Part shown: positions 9,347-18,038 of the stretch, one piece after another
Layout of the letters: the number at the start of each line of letters is the position of its first letter
Position numbering within the stretch: position 1 is the stretch's first letter
Assembly (NCBI GenBank): GCA_020444045.1
Contig: JAHLLS010000019.1
Coordinates: forward strand, 1 to 64,000
Reading direction: 5' to 3'
Origin: Deltaproteobacteria bacterium
GTDB lineage: Bacteria; Desulfobacterota; Desulfobacteria; Desulfobacterales; UBA5852
DNA: 64,000 nt
Position numbers and translations under genes: made by a program
Notes under the pieces: model-generated
The model's database searches: none
What the model was told of the DNA's origin: nothing
Seen by the model: only the letters and a program-made list of their open reading frames with translations

Positions 9347-9592
9347 CGCATTTCTCCTTTTCCGAAATCAGCCATTAGCATGCCGTGTTGCATACCATAG
9401 ATCAATTGGTCTTCACAAAACCAAAGACGGGGTATTTCTGGAGACGTTCGTTGCTGCAAGTGGGCTGCGATCGGACGCGGTACGCCGCTGGTGCAGCAGC
9501 GGCATTGTGAAGACAATTCTTGCATTACTTTAAAACCTGAATTATCTATCTGTAATAATAAAAAGCGCTCATGTCGATTTTCTGCGGGGGAT

Positions 9593-10198
9593 ATGCCCAT
9601 GACTAAAAAGAAAGCATCGGATGACTTCGATGAAATGGAGTTACCGCGGCCGTCATCATCGGATCTGCGCGGTAAACAATCCGTCCGGGCTACCTTCCGG
9701 CTGACCGCCCGTGCCATCGAGGCGATCAGCGTCGTCGCGGTTCATCTCGGGATCAAGCAGAAGTCTCTTTTCGAGCATCTCATCGAAGATACCCAGACGT
9801 TGTCCCATATCGCCCGTCAGGTTCAGGAAAATGCCTTTCCACCCCGGGAGCGGGTTCAGAAAACCTATGTCCTCAGCCGGCGCACCTTGAAAATGCTTCA
9901 GGAGGCCTGTGACGCCTTCGACGCCCCGCGGGATGCCCTGGTGGAGTATTCCATCCTGCGGCTGACGCCCGTGATCGAGGAAGAGCGGAAAAAACACCGG
10001 CGGCGCAAGGCGGTGTTGGCCGAGGTGACCAAGCATGTGCGTCAGGGTGAAGCGGTCCTGGCGAAGATCGAGGCGGCGCTGGGCGACGACGACCCGGTGT
10101 ACCACGGCTATCGCCAGGCCTTGCGGAGCCTTAAACAGGCCGAACAGGAAATCGCAGCTCACATCGAAAAGGGCGAAATCATCGAAGCCTATCGGTAA
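9593..10198 (+). CDS. Tandem ribbon-helix-helix-like protein, probable DNA-binding
   Basis: A 201-residue cytoplasmic protein I cannot assign to a named family. Residues about 31-66 (SVRATFRLTARAIEAISVVA onward) and about 88-125 (VQKTYVLSRRTLKMLQEACD onward) each look like a short strand followed by two helices, the pattern of ribbon-helix-helix DNA-binding domains. Two in one chain would act as an intramolecular dimer. A basic EERKKHRRRK segment and a helical acidic tail follow. ATG 9593 follows GCGGGGG; ATG 9599 is possible. No partner gene is obvious; the radical SAM gene follows 65 bases downstream. Confidence 0.5.
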   Translation: MPMTKKKASDDFDEMELPRPSSSDLRGKQSVRATFRLTARAIEAISVVAVHLGIKQKSLFEHLIEDTQTLSHIARQVQENAFPPRERVQKTYVLSRRTLKMLQEACDAFDAPRDALVEYSILRLTPVIEEERKKHRRRKAVLAEVTKHVRQGEAVLAKIEAALGDDDPVYHGYRQALRSLKQAEQEIAAHIEKGEIIEAYR

Positions 10199-10263
10199 AC
10201 TTGGCAGGCCGATGCCGTCCCTGCCGGGAAACGCTGAAGCGCCGACCTCACACCTGTGCCACC

Positions 10264-11349
10264 ATGCCTGATTTACCCGCCTATAACCACATCCAGCTGG
10301 AACTCACCAGCCGATGCAACCTGCGCTGTCGCACCTGTCTCTATGGTCACTACCCGGAACGGTGGGTCGCTGCGGATTTGGCCCCGGCCGTTTTCGACCG
10401 GATTCTGGCGGTGGCCTCTCGCACACGGTCGGTTCATCTTCAGGGCTGGGGGGAGTCGTTTTTGCGGGAGGATTGCCCTGAGCTGGTCGCTCGGATGAAA
10501 CAGGCCGGACCCGCTGTCAGCATTAGTTCCAACGGCAGCATCATGACCCCGGCCCTGGCCCGTGCGCTTATCGATGCCGGACTGGATTCCATGGCCTTCA
10601 GTTTTGCCGGAGCGTCACCCCCCGAGCAGGACCCTTTGAGAGGCACGGGATCGTTTGAAAAGGTCGTTGAGGCGGCAGCCGTCTTCAGCCGTCACCGAAT
10701 AGCGTCGCATCCACCGGTGCTCATGAATTATCTGCTGCTTCGGCCCAATCGATCCAGCCTGCACCGGGCGTTGCGTCTGGCAAAGCGACTGGGCATGAAC
10801 CGTCTCCAGGTAGGGCACCTGGTCCACCCGGTTGCCCTGGAACAGGCCGACTGGGCGGCTTATCCTGAAACGGTGGACGGGCCGCAGCACTGGTTCTGGC
10901 TGCGGCTGTCGGTGCTCTGGCACCGCACGGCCCTTGGGCTGCCCTCCATGAAAGGGCAGCCGACCGCGGTCTGCCCCAAGAACCCCCTGGAGAATCTCTT
11001 TGTGGGCGCGGACGGCACGGTATCCCCCTGTGTCTATTTGAATCCCCCCCTGAATTCGGCCGTTCCCCGATGGGTGGAAGGAGCGATCATGGAATCTCCC
11101 CGGGTCATCATGGGGCGGCTTCCCGATCAGACCCTGGATGACATCTGGCATCGATCGGCCTACCGATCGTTTCGATACGCATTCGAGCAGCGCGTCAATG
11201 CCTACGAAACCCACATGGCCGGCATTCGTCCTGATCTGGATGGCCTGGCCAAGCTGGAGCGGTCGGTGGGCCGGCTGACAGCGCTGTTTAACGGCCCCTT
11301 GCAGCCCCCGGAAGCATGCCGCCAGTGTCCGCATTTACAGGGGTTTTAA
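10264..11349 (+). CDS. Radical SAM protein with SPASM-like C-terminus
   Basis: A 361-residue protein. The AdoMet-cluster motif CNLRCRTC (Cys 18, 22, 25) sits close to the N-terminus, followed by the glycine-rich GWGESFL and SISSNGSIM segments of the radical SAM barrel. The C-terminal third carries further cysteines (CPKNPLENLFVGADGTVSPC and CRQCPHLQGF at the very end) resembling a SPASM auxiliary-cluster domain. Proteins of this kind modify peptides or small molecules; no precursor peptide gene is evident nearby, so the substrate is unknown. The start at 10264 places the Cys motif where relatives have it. Confidence 0.8.
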   Translation: MPDLPAYNHIQLELTSRCNLRCRTCLYGHYPERWVAADLAPAVFDRILAVASRTRSVHLQGWGESFLREDCPELVARMKQAGPAVSISSNGSIMTPALARALIDAGLDSMAFSFAGASPPEQDPLRGTGSFEKVVEAAAVFSRHRIASHPPVLMNYLLLRPNRSSLHRALRLAKRLGMNRLQVGHLVHPVALEQADWAAYPETVDGPQHWFWLRLSVLWHRTALGLPSMKGQPTAVCPKNPLENLFVGADGTVSPCVYLNPPLNSAVPRWVEGAIMESPRVIMGRLPDQTLDDIWHRSAYRSFRYAFEQRVNAYETHMAGIRPDLDGLAKLERSVGRLTALFNGPLQPPEACRQCPHLQGF

Positions 11350-11351
11350 GT

Positions 11352-11470
11352 TTGACGTTTTCGTAAGAAGCCCGATATAGGCGTTACGCGTATCCTTCGT
11401 CACTGCGGCGTACGATAGGTAGGCCTCGCTCCTCAGGATTCGCAAGCCTTGATATCGAACTTCCTACGAA
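11352..11470 (-). repeat. Dispersed repeat, copy A
   Basis: Read on the minus strand, this stretch is related to the plus strand of 28106-28240. About 40 of 63 aligned core bases match, and both copies end in GGCTT/GGACTT..TTACGAAA..GTCAAA-type sequence. Both can be read as a peptide with EER..PIVRR..E.Y. It lies just after the radical SAM gene. No transposase is present. Confidence 0.55.
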
Positions 11471-11473
11471 ACC

Positions 11474-11492
11474 GTCCGAAATCGGACTTTTT
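11474..11492 (+). terminator. Possible Rho-independent terminator
   Basis: GTCCG/CGGAC stem with an AAAT loop followed by five T, 125 bases after the radical SAM stop. The stem is short. Confidence 0.45.
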
Positions 11493-11591
11493 GCGATTCC
11501 ATCACGTTTGAAGTCGATGGGCATCCAGGGTGGCCGGATAGGGGGCGGGCGACGCGATGGCCTTTCATCCCGAAAAAATGTGGAAAGGTGC

Positions 11592-11837
11592 TCAGGAGGC
11601 CTGCATCTCAATAAAGAACTGCCATTCTTCAGGGGTGATGTCGCCATTTTTATTGCGGTCGGCTTCCAGGAAGGCCTTGGCATCGCTGTCAGGGTAACGG
11701 GTTTTAAATTCCTGCCATTCGATGACGCCATCGCCATTCGAATCGACTTCGGGGAAAGGGGCGGTGTAGCGGGGGAGAGAAGCACAGGCCGTCAGGAGGA
11801 CGGCCGTTATGGCAATCAACCAGAATTTACGCATCAT
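11592..11837 (-). CDS. Small EF-hand lipoprotein
   Basis: An 81-residue exported protein. The signal peptide (MMRKFWLIAITAVLLTACAS) ends in lipobox LTAC. The mature part holds two EF-hand loops in tandem, DSNGDGVIEWQE and DRNKNGDITPEE, both with the canonical D-x-N-x-D/N-G pattern, so it probably binds calcium in the periplasm or on a membrane. The start is put at 11837 (ATGATG) because the upstream extension has no signal-peptide character. No partner is evident; it is transcribed opposite to its neighbours. Confidence 0.72.
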   Translation of the reverse strand: MMRKFWLIAITAVLLTACASLPRYTAPFPEVDSNGDGVIEWQEFKTRYPDSDAKAFLEADRNKNGDITPEEWQFFIEMQAS

Positions 11838-12033
11838 TATCCATATCCATGGGAAAAGAGTGCTCACGAAAATTGCGAATGCAGCATACGTCATCCGGAG
11901 GCGATCTGCAAGCACCGTTGGAAGGAAACCGGGGGGAGTTGATGTTCAGCGTCAGTTGGGGTAAAAGAAAACCTCGCCTGGTTCGCAGCACCAGCCGTGA
12001 TATGAACGTCTTATCTTGTGAAGGAGATCGTTA

Positions 12034-12432
12034 ATGATTTTTATTGGCAAATTTTTCTACCTGACCAACCAGCAGGAAATCGAGGAACAGGAACGCCGTC
12101 ACGGCGAGTTCGACCTGATCGTTGAAGCGCAAGAAGGGGAAGACGCTTTCATGAAATTCAAGCAGCGCATCGGCGATCTGCGCGATAAAGGTGATTTTTT
12201 CCAGGGGCAGACCCGCATTTTCTTTATTCAACTTCTCGAATTCGACCGCTTCCCCCGTCATCAGGCCCTCATGCTGAACCTCAAGTCCACGGCCGGTGAC
12301 CCTCTGATGCCCTTTATCGGGTGTTCCATTCCCTCGGATCAGGCGGATGCTTGCCGTATTTATGACTGGAAGAACAACGAGCCGGAGATCGACGGGCAGA
12401 ATGAGAAATTGTTCCTGGAGTTCCACAGCTGA
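12034..12432 (+). CDS. Conserved-looking hypothetical protein
   Basis: A 132-residue cytoplasmic protein with a strong ribosome binding site (AAGGAG, 12 bases upstream). It starts MIFIGKFFYLTNQQEIEEQE and contains an acidic helical N-terminal half and a beta-rich end, with no signal peptide or membrane segment. I do not recognise the family. A lipoprotein gene starts 28 bases after its stop, so they may be cotranscribed. Confidence 0.6.
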   Translation: MIFIGKFFYLTNQQEIEEQERRHGEFDLIVEAQEGEDAFMKFKQRIGDLRDKGDFFQGQTRIFFIQLLEFDRFPRHQALMLNLKSTAGDPLMPFIGCSIPSDQADACRIYDWKNNEPEIDGQNEKLFLEFHS

Positions 12433-12460
12433 AAGGCATCCGGCGATCAGGGTTAAAACC

Positions 12461-13081
12461 ATGCGCGCCACGGTCGCCGGAATCCTGGGGGGGCTGGTGG
12501 GGATGGGCCTGGTCCTGTGGAGTTGCACGGGACCCACGGAAACCCCGAAGCCGCCCCCGGCTGATCGCATCGGATCCATGGCGGCTTATGTCTATGCATC
12601 CGACTCCCAAGACTATCTGACAGCGCCGCAATCGTTCCCTCTGGACCCGGAGATGGCACCGGCCGAAGCGCTGACCGCGCTGGGTTCCCATCTCAGTCAC
12701 ACGTATTTCGGCGGCGATCCCGACACCGAAACGCTGCCGATACGGTTTGAAGTCCTTCGTGTGCACCGGTTCCCGGTGGCGCAGCGCTTCTATCGCCTGG
12801 CGGTCATCAACATGATCGATCCACAGCTCGCAGCGCTGCAGGGTTTTTTTCAAGGATCGGCCGGCGGCCAGACCACTTTTTACATGCTCGCCGCGACCTT
12901 TCTACAGCCGCACGAAGATCCACCGCTGGCGGATGGCCTGATTCTGCTCTATAATGGTGAAGACTTCCCCGCGTTCGATCATATTAATTTTCGGGGTATT
13001 GTCACGCCGGAGGCCATTCGTCCTGTCGTCGAGAAGGTGCTTTACCGCCACCGCCTGATCGCCCCCTCCGTCACCGGTTGA
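12461..13081 (+). CDS. Lipoprotein of unknown function
   Basis: A 206-residue protein with a lipoprotein signal peptide: hydrophobic GGLVGMGLVLW followed by a Cys in LWSC at about residue 22, with tryptophan unusual at -2. The mature protein has a proline-rich linker (TETPKPPPADR), then one alpha/beta domain with SMAAYVYASDSQDYL and a LPIRFEVLRVHRFP strand. No catalytic motif is recognised. Confidence 0.6.
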   Translation: MRATVAGILGGLVGMGLVLWSCTGPTETPKPPPADRIGSMAAYVYASDSQDYLTAPQSFPLDPEMAPAEALTALGSHLSHTYFGGDPDTETLPIRFEVLRVHRFPVAQRFYRLAVINMIDPQLAALQGFFQGSAGGQTTFYMLAATFLQPHEDPPLADGLILLYNGEDFPAFDHINFRGIVTPEAIRPVVEKVLYRHRLIAPSVTG

Positions 13082-13117
13082 TTCACCGGCAACCCGGCTA
13101 TTCATTCAAGGATCGGT

Positions 13118-13834
13118 ATGCCTATGGCGACAACCCGCGATACGATGGCGACAAAGCGCCGTGCGTTGCTGATCGGGGCCACCGGATTGACCGGCGGTCA
13201 TCTCCTGCAGCGTCTGTTGGCGGATCGACGCTACGACGCCATTCACGTGTTGAGCCGTCGCCCGCTGTCGGTCCGGGAGGATCGCCTTCATTCCCACATG
13301 GTGGATTTTGACGATCTGCCACCTGAGCACACAGCCTTCCGGGTAGACGATGTCTACTGTTGTCTGGGGACGACCATCCGGCAGGCCGGCAGCCAAGGGC
13401 GGTTTCGCCAGGTCGATTACGACTACCCCATGATGACCGCCCGGGCCGCCCGGGCGGGGGGCGCGGTAACAATGGTGGCCATTTCCGCCCTGGGGGCAGA
13501 CCCTGGTTCAGGCAACTTTTACCTGCGGACCAAGGGCGAACTGGAACGCGACCTGGAACGTCTGGCATTCCGGCATCTGGTGCTGGTGCGTCCCTCGCTG
13601 CTGGTCGGTCGGCGCGAAACCAAACGGCTGCTGGAGGGGGCGGGCATGTGGCTTCTGCCGAAACTGGCTTTCCTGATGCAGGGCCCCCTGAAGCCCTACC
13701 GCGCCATTGAGGCCGGTGTCGTGGCTCGTGCCATGCACCACCTGGCATGGCAGGCAGCGGCGGGAACCCGTGTCGTGAGTTCGGCCGAGTTGCAGGTCTT
13801 CGGACACGTCCGGCGGGGGCCGTCCGATGGTTGA
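13118..13834 (+). CDS. NAD(P)-binding atypical SDR (TIP30/HTATIP2-like)
   Basis: A 238-residue Rossmann-fold protein. The nucleotide-binding motif is LLIGATGLTGGHLLQRLL near the N-terminus; ISALGADPGSGNFYLRTKGE carries the SDR-like YxxxK region, spelt YLRTKGE. This matches the atypical SDR group that includes TIP30 and bacterial oxidoreductases of unknown substrate. AAGGAT precedes ATG 13118; ATG 13124 and 13145 are alternative starts. Its end overlaps the next gene by eight bases, which suggests translational coupling. Confidence 0.78.
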   Translation: MPMATTRDTMATKRRALLIGATGLTGGHLLQRLLADRRYDAIHVLSRRPLSVREDRLHSHMVDFDDLPPEHTAFRVDDVYCCLGTTIRQAGSQGRFRQVDYDYPMMTARAARAGGAVTMVAISALGADPGSGNFYLRTKGELERDLERLAFRHLVLVRPSLLVGRRETKRLLEGAGMWLLPKLAFLMQGPLKPYRAIEAGVVARAMHHLAWQAAAGTRVVSSAELQVFGHVRRGPSDG

Positions 13835-14204
13835 TCGAATCCTGGCCGATGCGCTGCTGGTCCTGCATTTAGGGTTTATTCTATTTGCCGTTGCGGGCAG
13901 TTTTCTGGCCTTGCGCTGGCCCCGTCTGGTGTGGATCCACATCCCGGCTGCCGTTTGGGCCGCCCTGATCGCGCTCTTGGGCGGCATATGCCCTCTCACC
14001 GAACTGGAAAATGATTTGCGCCGCGGGGCCGGAATGGCCGGGCATGCCGACGGTTTCATCGGTTCCCTGCTGCTGCCGATTGTCTATCCTTCCGGCCTCA
14101 CGCGGTCACTGCAGATAGGACTCGGGATGGGTGTCCTGCTGCTGAACGGGTTCGGCTACGGCCTCCTGCTGCGGCGCCGTCGGGCCGAACGGCGCTTGTC
14201 GTGA
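13827..14204 (+). CDS. DUF2784 integral membrane protein
   Basis: A 125-residue protein with four hydrophobic helices and the DUF2784 pattern: ADALLVLHLGFILFAVAG, then WIHIPAAVWAAL, the conserved CPLTELENDLR loop, and GFIGSLLLPIVYP. A basic tail LLRRRRAERR sits on the cytoplasmic side. The family's function is unknown. It overlaps the SDR gene upstream. Confidence 0.82.
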   Translation: MVDRILADALLVLHLGFILFAVAGSFLALRWPRLVWIHIPAAVWAALIALLGGICPLTELENDLRRGAGMAGHADGFIGSLLLPIVYPSGLTRSLQIGLGMGVLLLNGFGYGLLLRRRRAERRLS

Positions 14205-14219
14205 CCGCCTGCCGTTCGT

Positions 14220-14248
14220 TTGACAGTCGTGGTGCCTTCGGGTATCCA
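14220..14248 (+). promoter_or_regulatory. Candidate sigma70 promoter of uup
   Basis: TTGACA at 14220-14225, 17-base spacer, TATCCA at 14243-14248, 66 bases upstream of the uup start. Confidence 0.55.
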
Positions 14249-14314
14249 TCATTGCTTTGATTTCACACGGAAGGCATTTCAGGTGCCTGCCGAAGACACG
14301 GCTAAAGGGGTATT

Positions 14315-16228
14315 GTGGCCATACGAACACTTCACCATATTGATTACGGTTTCGGCGGAAGACCGCTGCTGGCGGATCTGTCCCTGCAGATCGAACCGGC
14401 CGAACGGATCGGCATCCTGGGGCGTAACGGCGCCGGGAAGACAACGCTTCTCAAAATCGTCAGCGGCGAGCTGGTCCCGGACAGCGGTTCGGTGGAATCC
14501 CCTCCGGGTGTTCGTGTGGCCCGGCTTCCGCAAGGGATTCCGTCCCGCTTGAACGGCAGTGTTATCGAGGTCGTGGCTGGGGGGCTGGGGGACCGGGGTG
14601 CCCTGCTATCCGAGTACCATCTCCTGAGCGATCGCCTGGGACGCCGCCCGGAACCGGACGTCGCCCAGCGCCTGGATGCCGTTCATCAGGCCCTGGACGC
14701 CACCGACGGCTGGGATGCGGAGCGGGAGGTCAACACGCTCGTGTCGCAGATGGACCTGCCGGCCGGCGACGCCTTCACCGAGCTCTCCGTGGGGCTGCAG
14801 CGCCGGGTGCTGCTGGCCAGGGCGCTTGCGGCCAAACCGGATCTGCTGTTGCTGGATGAACCCACCAACCACCTCGACATGGATAACATCCAGCACCTCG
14901 AAACCATGATCCGGGCTTGGCGGGGCAGTTTGCTTTTCGTATCGCATGACCGTGTTTTCCTGCAGCAGCTTGCCACGCGCATCGTGGAGTTGGATCGGGG
15001 CCGACTGATATCCTGGCGGTGTGACTATGCCACCTATCTTCAGCGCAAGGAGGCCGCCCTTGAGGTCGAAGCCCTTAACAACCACCGCCAGGACAAGAAA
15101 CTGGCCGAGGAAGAAAGCTGGATTCGCAAAGGCGTCAAAGCCCGCCGGCGTCGGAACGAGGGGCGCGTGCGCGCGCTCAAAGCCCTGCGCGCCGAACGCC
15201 GGGCGCGCCTGGAGCAGGTTGGCAATGTCCGCCTGCTGGCCCAGGAGGCTGAGCGAAGCGGCAAACTGGTGATCGATGCCGAGGGTCTGAGCTATGCCTA
15301 CGCCCAGAAGGTTGTGTTTACCGATTTCCAGACCGTAATTACGCGTGGGGATAAAATCGGCGTGATCGGGCCCAACGGCTGCGGCAAATCGACGCTTTTA
15401 AAAGTGCTTCTGGGGCAGCTGGACCCGGGGAGTGGCCGGGTGCGGCACGGCACCCGCCTGGAGCCGGCCTATTTCGACCAGATGCGAACCCAGCTCGATG
15501 AAAATCGATCGCTTCAGGACAATATCGCCGATGGCAGCGACAAGGTCATCATCGATGGCCGCCCGCGTCATATCATCGGGTATCTCAAGGATTTTCTTTT
15601 TGAGCCCGATCGGGCGCGATCTCCGGTGCGGGTCCTGTCCGGTGGTGAACGCAATCGCCTCCTGCTGGCCAAGCTTTTTGCCAAGCCGGCCAATTTGCTG
15701 GTGCTGGACGAACCCACCAACGACCTTGACCTGGAAACCCTCGAACTGCTGGAGGATTTGCTGGTGGGTTTTAAGGGAACCATCCTGCTGGTCAGCCACG
15801 ATCGGGCCTTTCTCGACAATGTGGTCACCAGCACGCTGGTATTCGAAGGGGAGGGGCGCATCGCCGAATACGTCGGCGGTTACGAAGACTGGCAGCGCCA
15901 GCGCTCGGCCAACACTCCTCGCAAACCAGAGAAGAAGCCTGATCGTCCGGGGAAATCGCCCCCGCGCGTCAAACCGCGACCGCGGAAACTGTCTTATCAT
16001 GAAGTCCGTGAATTGGAGCACCTGCCGGGGACGATCGAACGCCTGGAGCATGAACAGGCGGCACTTTTTGAAACCATGGCCGATCCGGCCTTTTACCAGT
16101 CCGAAAGGGATGCGATTGCCGTGGCCCGATCCCGTCTTGCGGAAGTGGAAACCGAATTGGCCCAAGCCTATGGCCGCTGGGAAGAACTGGACACCATCGA
16201 CCGAGGCGCTGATATGTCAGTATCCTGA
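14315..16228 (+). CDS. uup: ABC-F ATPase Uup
   Basis: A 637-residue soluble protein with two complete ABC ATPase domains and no membrane segments. Domain 1: Walker A GILGRNGAGKTTLL, signature LSVGLQRRV, Walker B LLLLDEPTNHLDM. Domain 2: Walker A GVIGPNGCGKSTLL, signature LSGGERNRLL, Walker B LLVLDEPTNDLDL. The C-terminal 90 residues are charged and coiled-coil, as in Uup. ABC-F proteins act on the ribosome; Uup has also been linked to DNA-branch processing. The start is GTG 14315 with AAGGGG just upstream. The TM2 gene follows after 11 bases. Confidence 0.93.
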   Translation: MAIRTLHHIDYGFGGRPLLADLSLQIEPAERIGILGRNGAGKTTLLKIVSGELVPDSGSVESPPGVRVARLPQGIPSRLNGSVIEVVAGGLGDRGALLSEYHLLSDRLGRRPEPDVAQRLDAVHQALDATDGWDAEREVNTLVSQMDLPAGDAFTELSVGLQRRVLLARALAAKPDLLLLDEPTNHLDMDNIQHLETMIRAWRGSLLFVSHDRVFLQQLATRIVELDRGRLISWRCDYATYLQRKEAALEVEALNNHRQDKKLAEEESWIRKGVKARRRRNEGRVRALKALRAERRARLEQVGNVRLLAQEAERSGKLVIDAEGLSYAYAQKVVFTDFQTVITRGDKIGVIGPNGCGKSTLLKVLLGQLDPGSGRVRHGTRLEPAYFDQMRTQLDENRSLQDNIADGSDKVIIDGRPRHIIGYLKDFLFEPDRARSPVRVLSGGERNRLLLAKLFAKPANLLVLDEPTNDLDLETLELLEDLLVGFKGTILLVSHDRAFLDNVVTSTLVFEGEGRIAEYVGGYEDWQRQRSANTPRKPEKKPDRPGKSPPRVKPRPRKLSYHEVRELEHLPGTIERLEHEQAALFETMADPAFYQSERDAIAVARSRLAEVETELAQAYGRWEELDTIDRGADMSVS

Positions 16229-16239
16229 AAGGAGTTTAT

Positions 16240-16647
16240 ATGACGTCAAGGGAAAATACGCACAGTAAAACGATCGGTTATATTTTGTGGATATTCGGCT
16301 TCATGGGGGCCCACCGATTTTATTACGGCAAGCCCATCAGCGGCACGATTTATTTTTTTACCCTGGGGTTGTTGTTCGTCGGCTGGATCGTCGACCTTTT
16401 TCTGATTCCCGGTATGGACGAGCATGCCGAAATGCGCTTTGCCGCCGGACCGTTGAATTATAACGTGGCCTGGACCTTGCTGACCTTCCTGGGCATCCTG
16501 GGGGTCCACCGGTTCTACATGGGGAAATGGCTGAGCGGCATTCTCTATTTTTTTACAGGGGGGCTGGGGTTGATCGGCATCATTTATGACTACTGGACCT
16601 TGAACGACCAGTTGACCCTGATCAACAACCGGGCGGCCAAGGCGTGA
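16240..16647 (+). CDS. TM2 domain membrane protein (two repeats)
   Basis: A 135-residue protein made of two similar halves, each with the TM2 pattern: GFMGAHRFYYGKPISGTIYF near residue 20 and GILGVHRFYMGKWLSGILYF near residue 87. Each contributes two membrane helices. The second half ends with the DYWTLNDQ helix seen in such proteins. AAGGAG precedes the ATG. TM2 proteins have no agreed function. Confidence 0.85.
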   Translation: MTSRENTHSKTIGYILWIFGFMGAHRFYYGKPISGTIYFFTLGLLFVGWIVDLFLIPGMDEHAEMRFAAGPLNYNVAWTLLTFLGILGVHRFYMGKWLSGILYFFTGGLGLIGIIYDYWTLNDQLTLINNRAAKA

Positions 16648-16675
16648 TGGTGTCTTTTCGTTTATAGGCGGCCCG

Positions 16676-17920
16676 ATGGAAATCCTGCTGGTCTCATACG
16701 GTTCCATGGGGGATGTCCGCCCGCTTCTGGCGCTCGGCCTGGCGCTGCGTGAGCGGGGCGCGCATGTCCGGGTCTGTGCCCCCCCGGACAGCCGGCCTTT
16801 GTTTAGGGCCGCCGGGATTTCGTTTTCTCCCCTGGGTGGGAACGTCCGGCAGTTGATGGATGACAAGGCGGACCGCTTTGTCGGGCGCCCCCTGGCCGCC
16901 ATGGCACCGATGAGGCGCGCGCTCCGGCAAGAGCTGGCAATCCAGTTCCGTCGGTTGCCGGAGGCCGTAAAATCGGCGGACATGGTAATCGGCTCCGGCC
17001 TGGCGCTGGCGGTGCCCTCGGTAGCCGAAGCATGCGGGGTGCCGTACCGCTATGCCTTCAGCATCCCGGCACTGCTGCCTTCCCGCGACCACGCGCCCGT
17101 GACGGTGCCATGGCAAAACCTTCCGCCGCTATGCAATCGTGTCCTCTGGCGCCTGGCGGACAGCCTGCTTGATTTAGGGTACCGGTTTATTTTGAACGGA
17201 TACCGCCGTGGTCTCGGGCTGCCGGTCTTGGACCATGTGATGCCGCATTTGACGGCCAATTTGATTGTCGCCGCGGACAAGGAACTGGCGCCGCTGCCGC
17301 CCGAAGCGCCTTCCGACTGCCGTCAGACCGGCTATTGGCATGCGCCACGGAAAGACCCGCTGCCGGCAGCAATCGAAGCCTTTCTGGATAAAGGTCCTCT
17401 TCCAATTTATATCGGCTTTGGCAGCATGGGGGATCCGACGCCGCGTCAAACCGTTTCCAGACTGCGCCAGGCTGTCGGATTGGCCGGTGTGCGGGCCATC
17501 ATTCAGAGCGGCTGGGCCGGATGGTCTTTCGAAAGCGATGGCAACTGCCTCTGTGTGGCGGGGGACTTGCCGCACGAGTGCCTGTTTTCCCGGGTGGCGG
17601 GCGTGGTTCACCACGGCGGCGCCGGAACGGTCATGGCGGCGGCCCGGGCCGGCGTTCCCCAGGTGATCATCCCCCATCTGCTCGACCAATATTACTGGGG
17701 CCAGCGGATTGTTGCGTTGGGCATCGGTCCGCCGCCGCTGCCCATAAACCGTTTGAATGTCCAAACCCTGGCAAGGGCGTTGCGCAAGATGCTGACCTCG
17801 CCCGGAATGCGCGCCAGGGCCCGAACCCTGGCACGGCCTTTGTGCCGCCGGGACGGAGCGCGTGAGGCGGCGCGGTGGATAATGACCCATCCGCCCGCCG
17901 CTGCGCCATTTATCCCTTGA
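16676..17920 (+). CDS. GT1-family (UDP-glucuronosyl/MGT-like) glycosyltransferase
   Basis: A 414-residue GT-B fold glycosyltransferase. The N-terminal domain begins MEILLVSYGSMGDVRPLLAL, typical of sterol/antibiotic glycosyltransferases. The C-terminal nucleotide-sugar-binding domain has IYIGFGSMGDP and VHHGGAGTVMAAARAGVPQV, then LDQYYWGQRI, the GT1 donor-binding block. It would transfer a sugar to a lipid or small molecule in the cytoplasm. Donor and acceptor cannot be told from the sequence, and neighbours give no clue. Confidence 0.88.
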   Translation: MEILLVSYGSMGDVRPLLALGLALRERGAHVRVCAPPDSRPLFRAAGISFSPLGGNVRQLMDDKADRFVGRPLAAMAPMRRALRQELAIQFRRLPEAVKSADMVIGSGLALAVPSVAEACGVPYRYAFSIPALLPSRDHAPVTVPWQNLPPLCNRVLWRLADSLLDLGYRFILNGYRRGLGLPVLDHVMPHLTANLIVAADKELAPLPPEAPSDCRQTGYWHAPRKDPLPAAIEAFLDKGPLPIYIGFGSMGDPTPRQTVSRLRQAVGLAGVRAIIQSGWAGWSFESDGNCLCVAGDLPHECLFSRVAGVVHHGGAGTVMAAARAGVPQVIIPHLLDQYYWGQRIVALGIGPPPLPINRLNVQTLARALRKMLTSPGMRARARTLARPLCRRDGAREAARWIMTHPPAAAPFIP

Positions 17921-17974
17921 TATCAATAGGGGAGTGTGTATTTTTGCAAGGACATATTGTTTCGTTGAACCGGC

Positions 17975-18002
17975 TTGACATGTCCGTCGTTTACCGTATA
18001 TT
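17975..18002 (+). promoter_or_regulatory. Strong candidate promoter of the DUF134 gene
   Basis: TTGACA at 17975-17980, 16-base spacer, TATATT at 17997-18002. The motif ATTTTGAGAATAAT at 18005-18018 lies across the expected transcription start and recurs (inverted) upstream of cooS. Confidence 0.65.
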
Positions 18003-18038
18003 TAATTTTGAGAATAATCCCAATATGGAGACCCTATT

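Noticed and set aside
11384..11785. Minus-strand frame of 133 codons
   Set aside because: It runs from inside the EF-hand lipoprotein gene, in another frame, into the dispersed repeat; no family signal.
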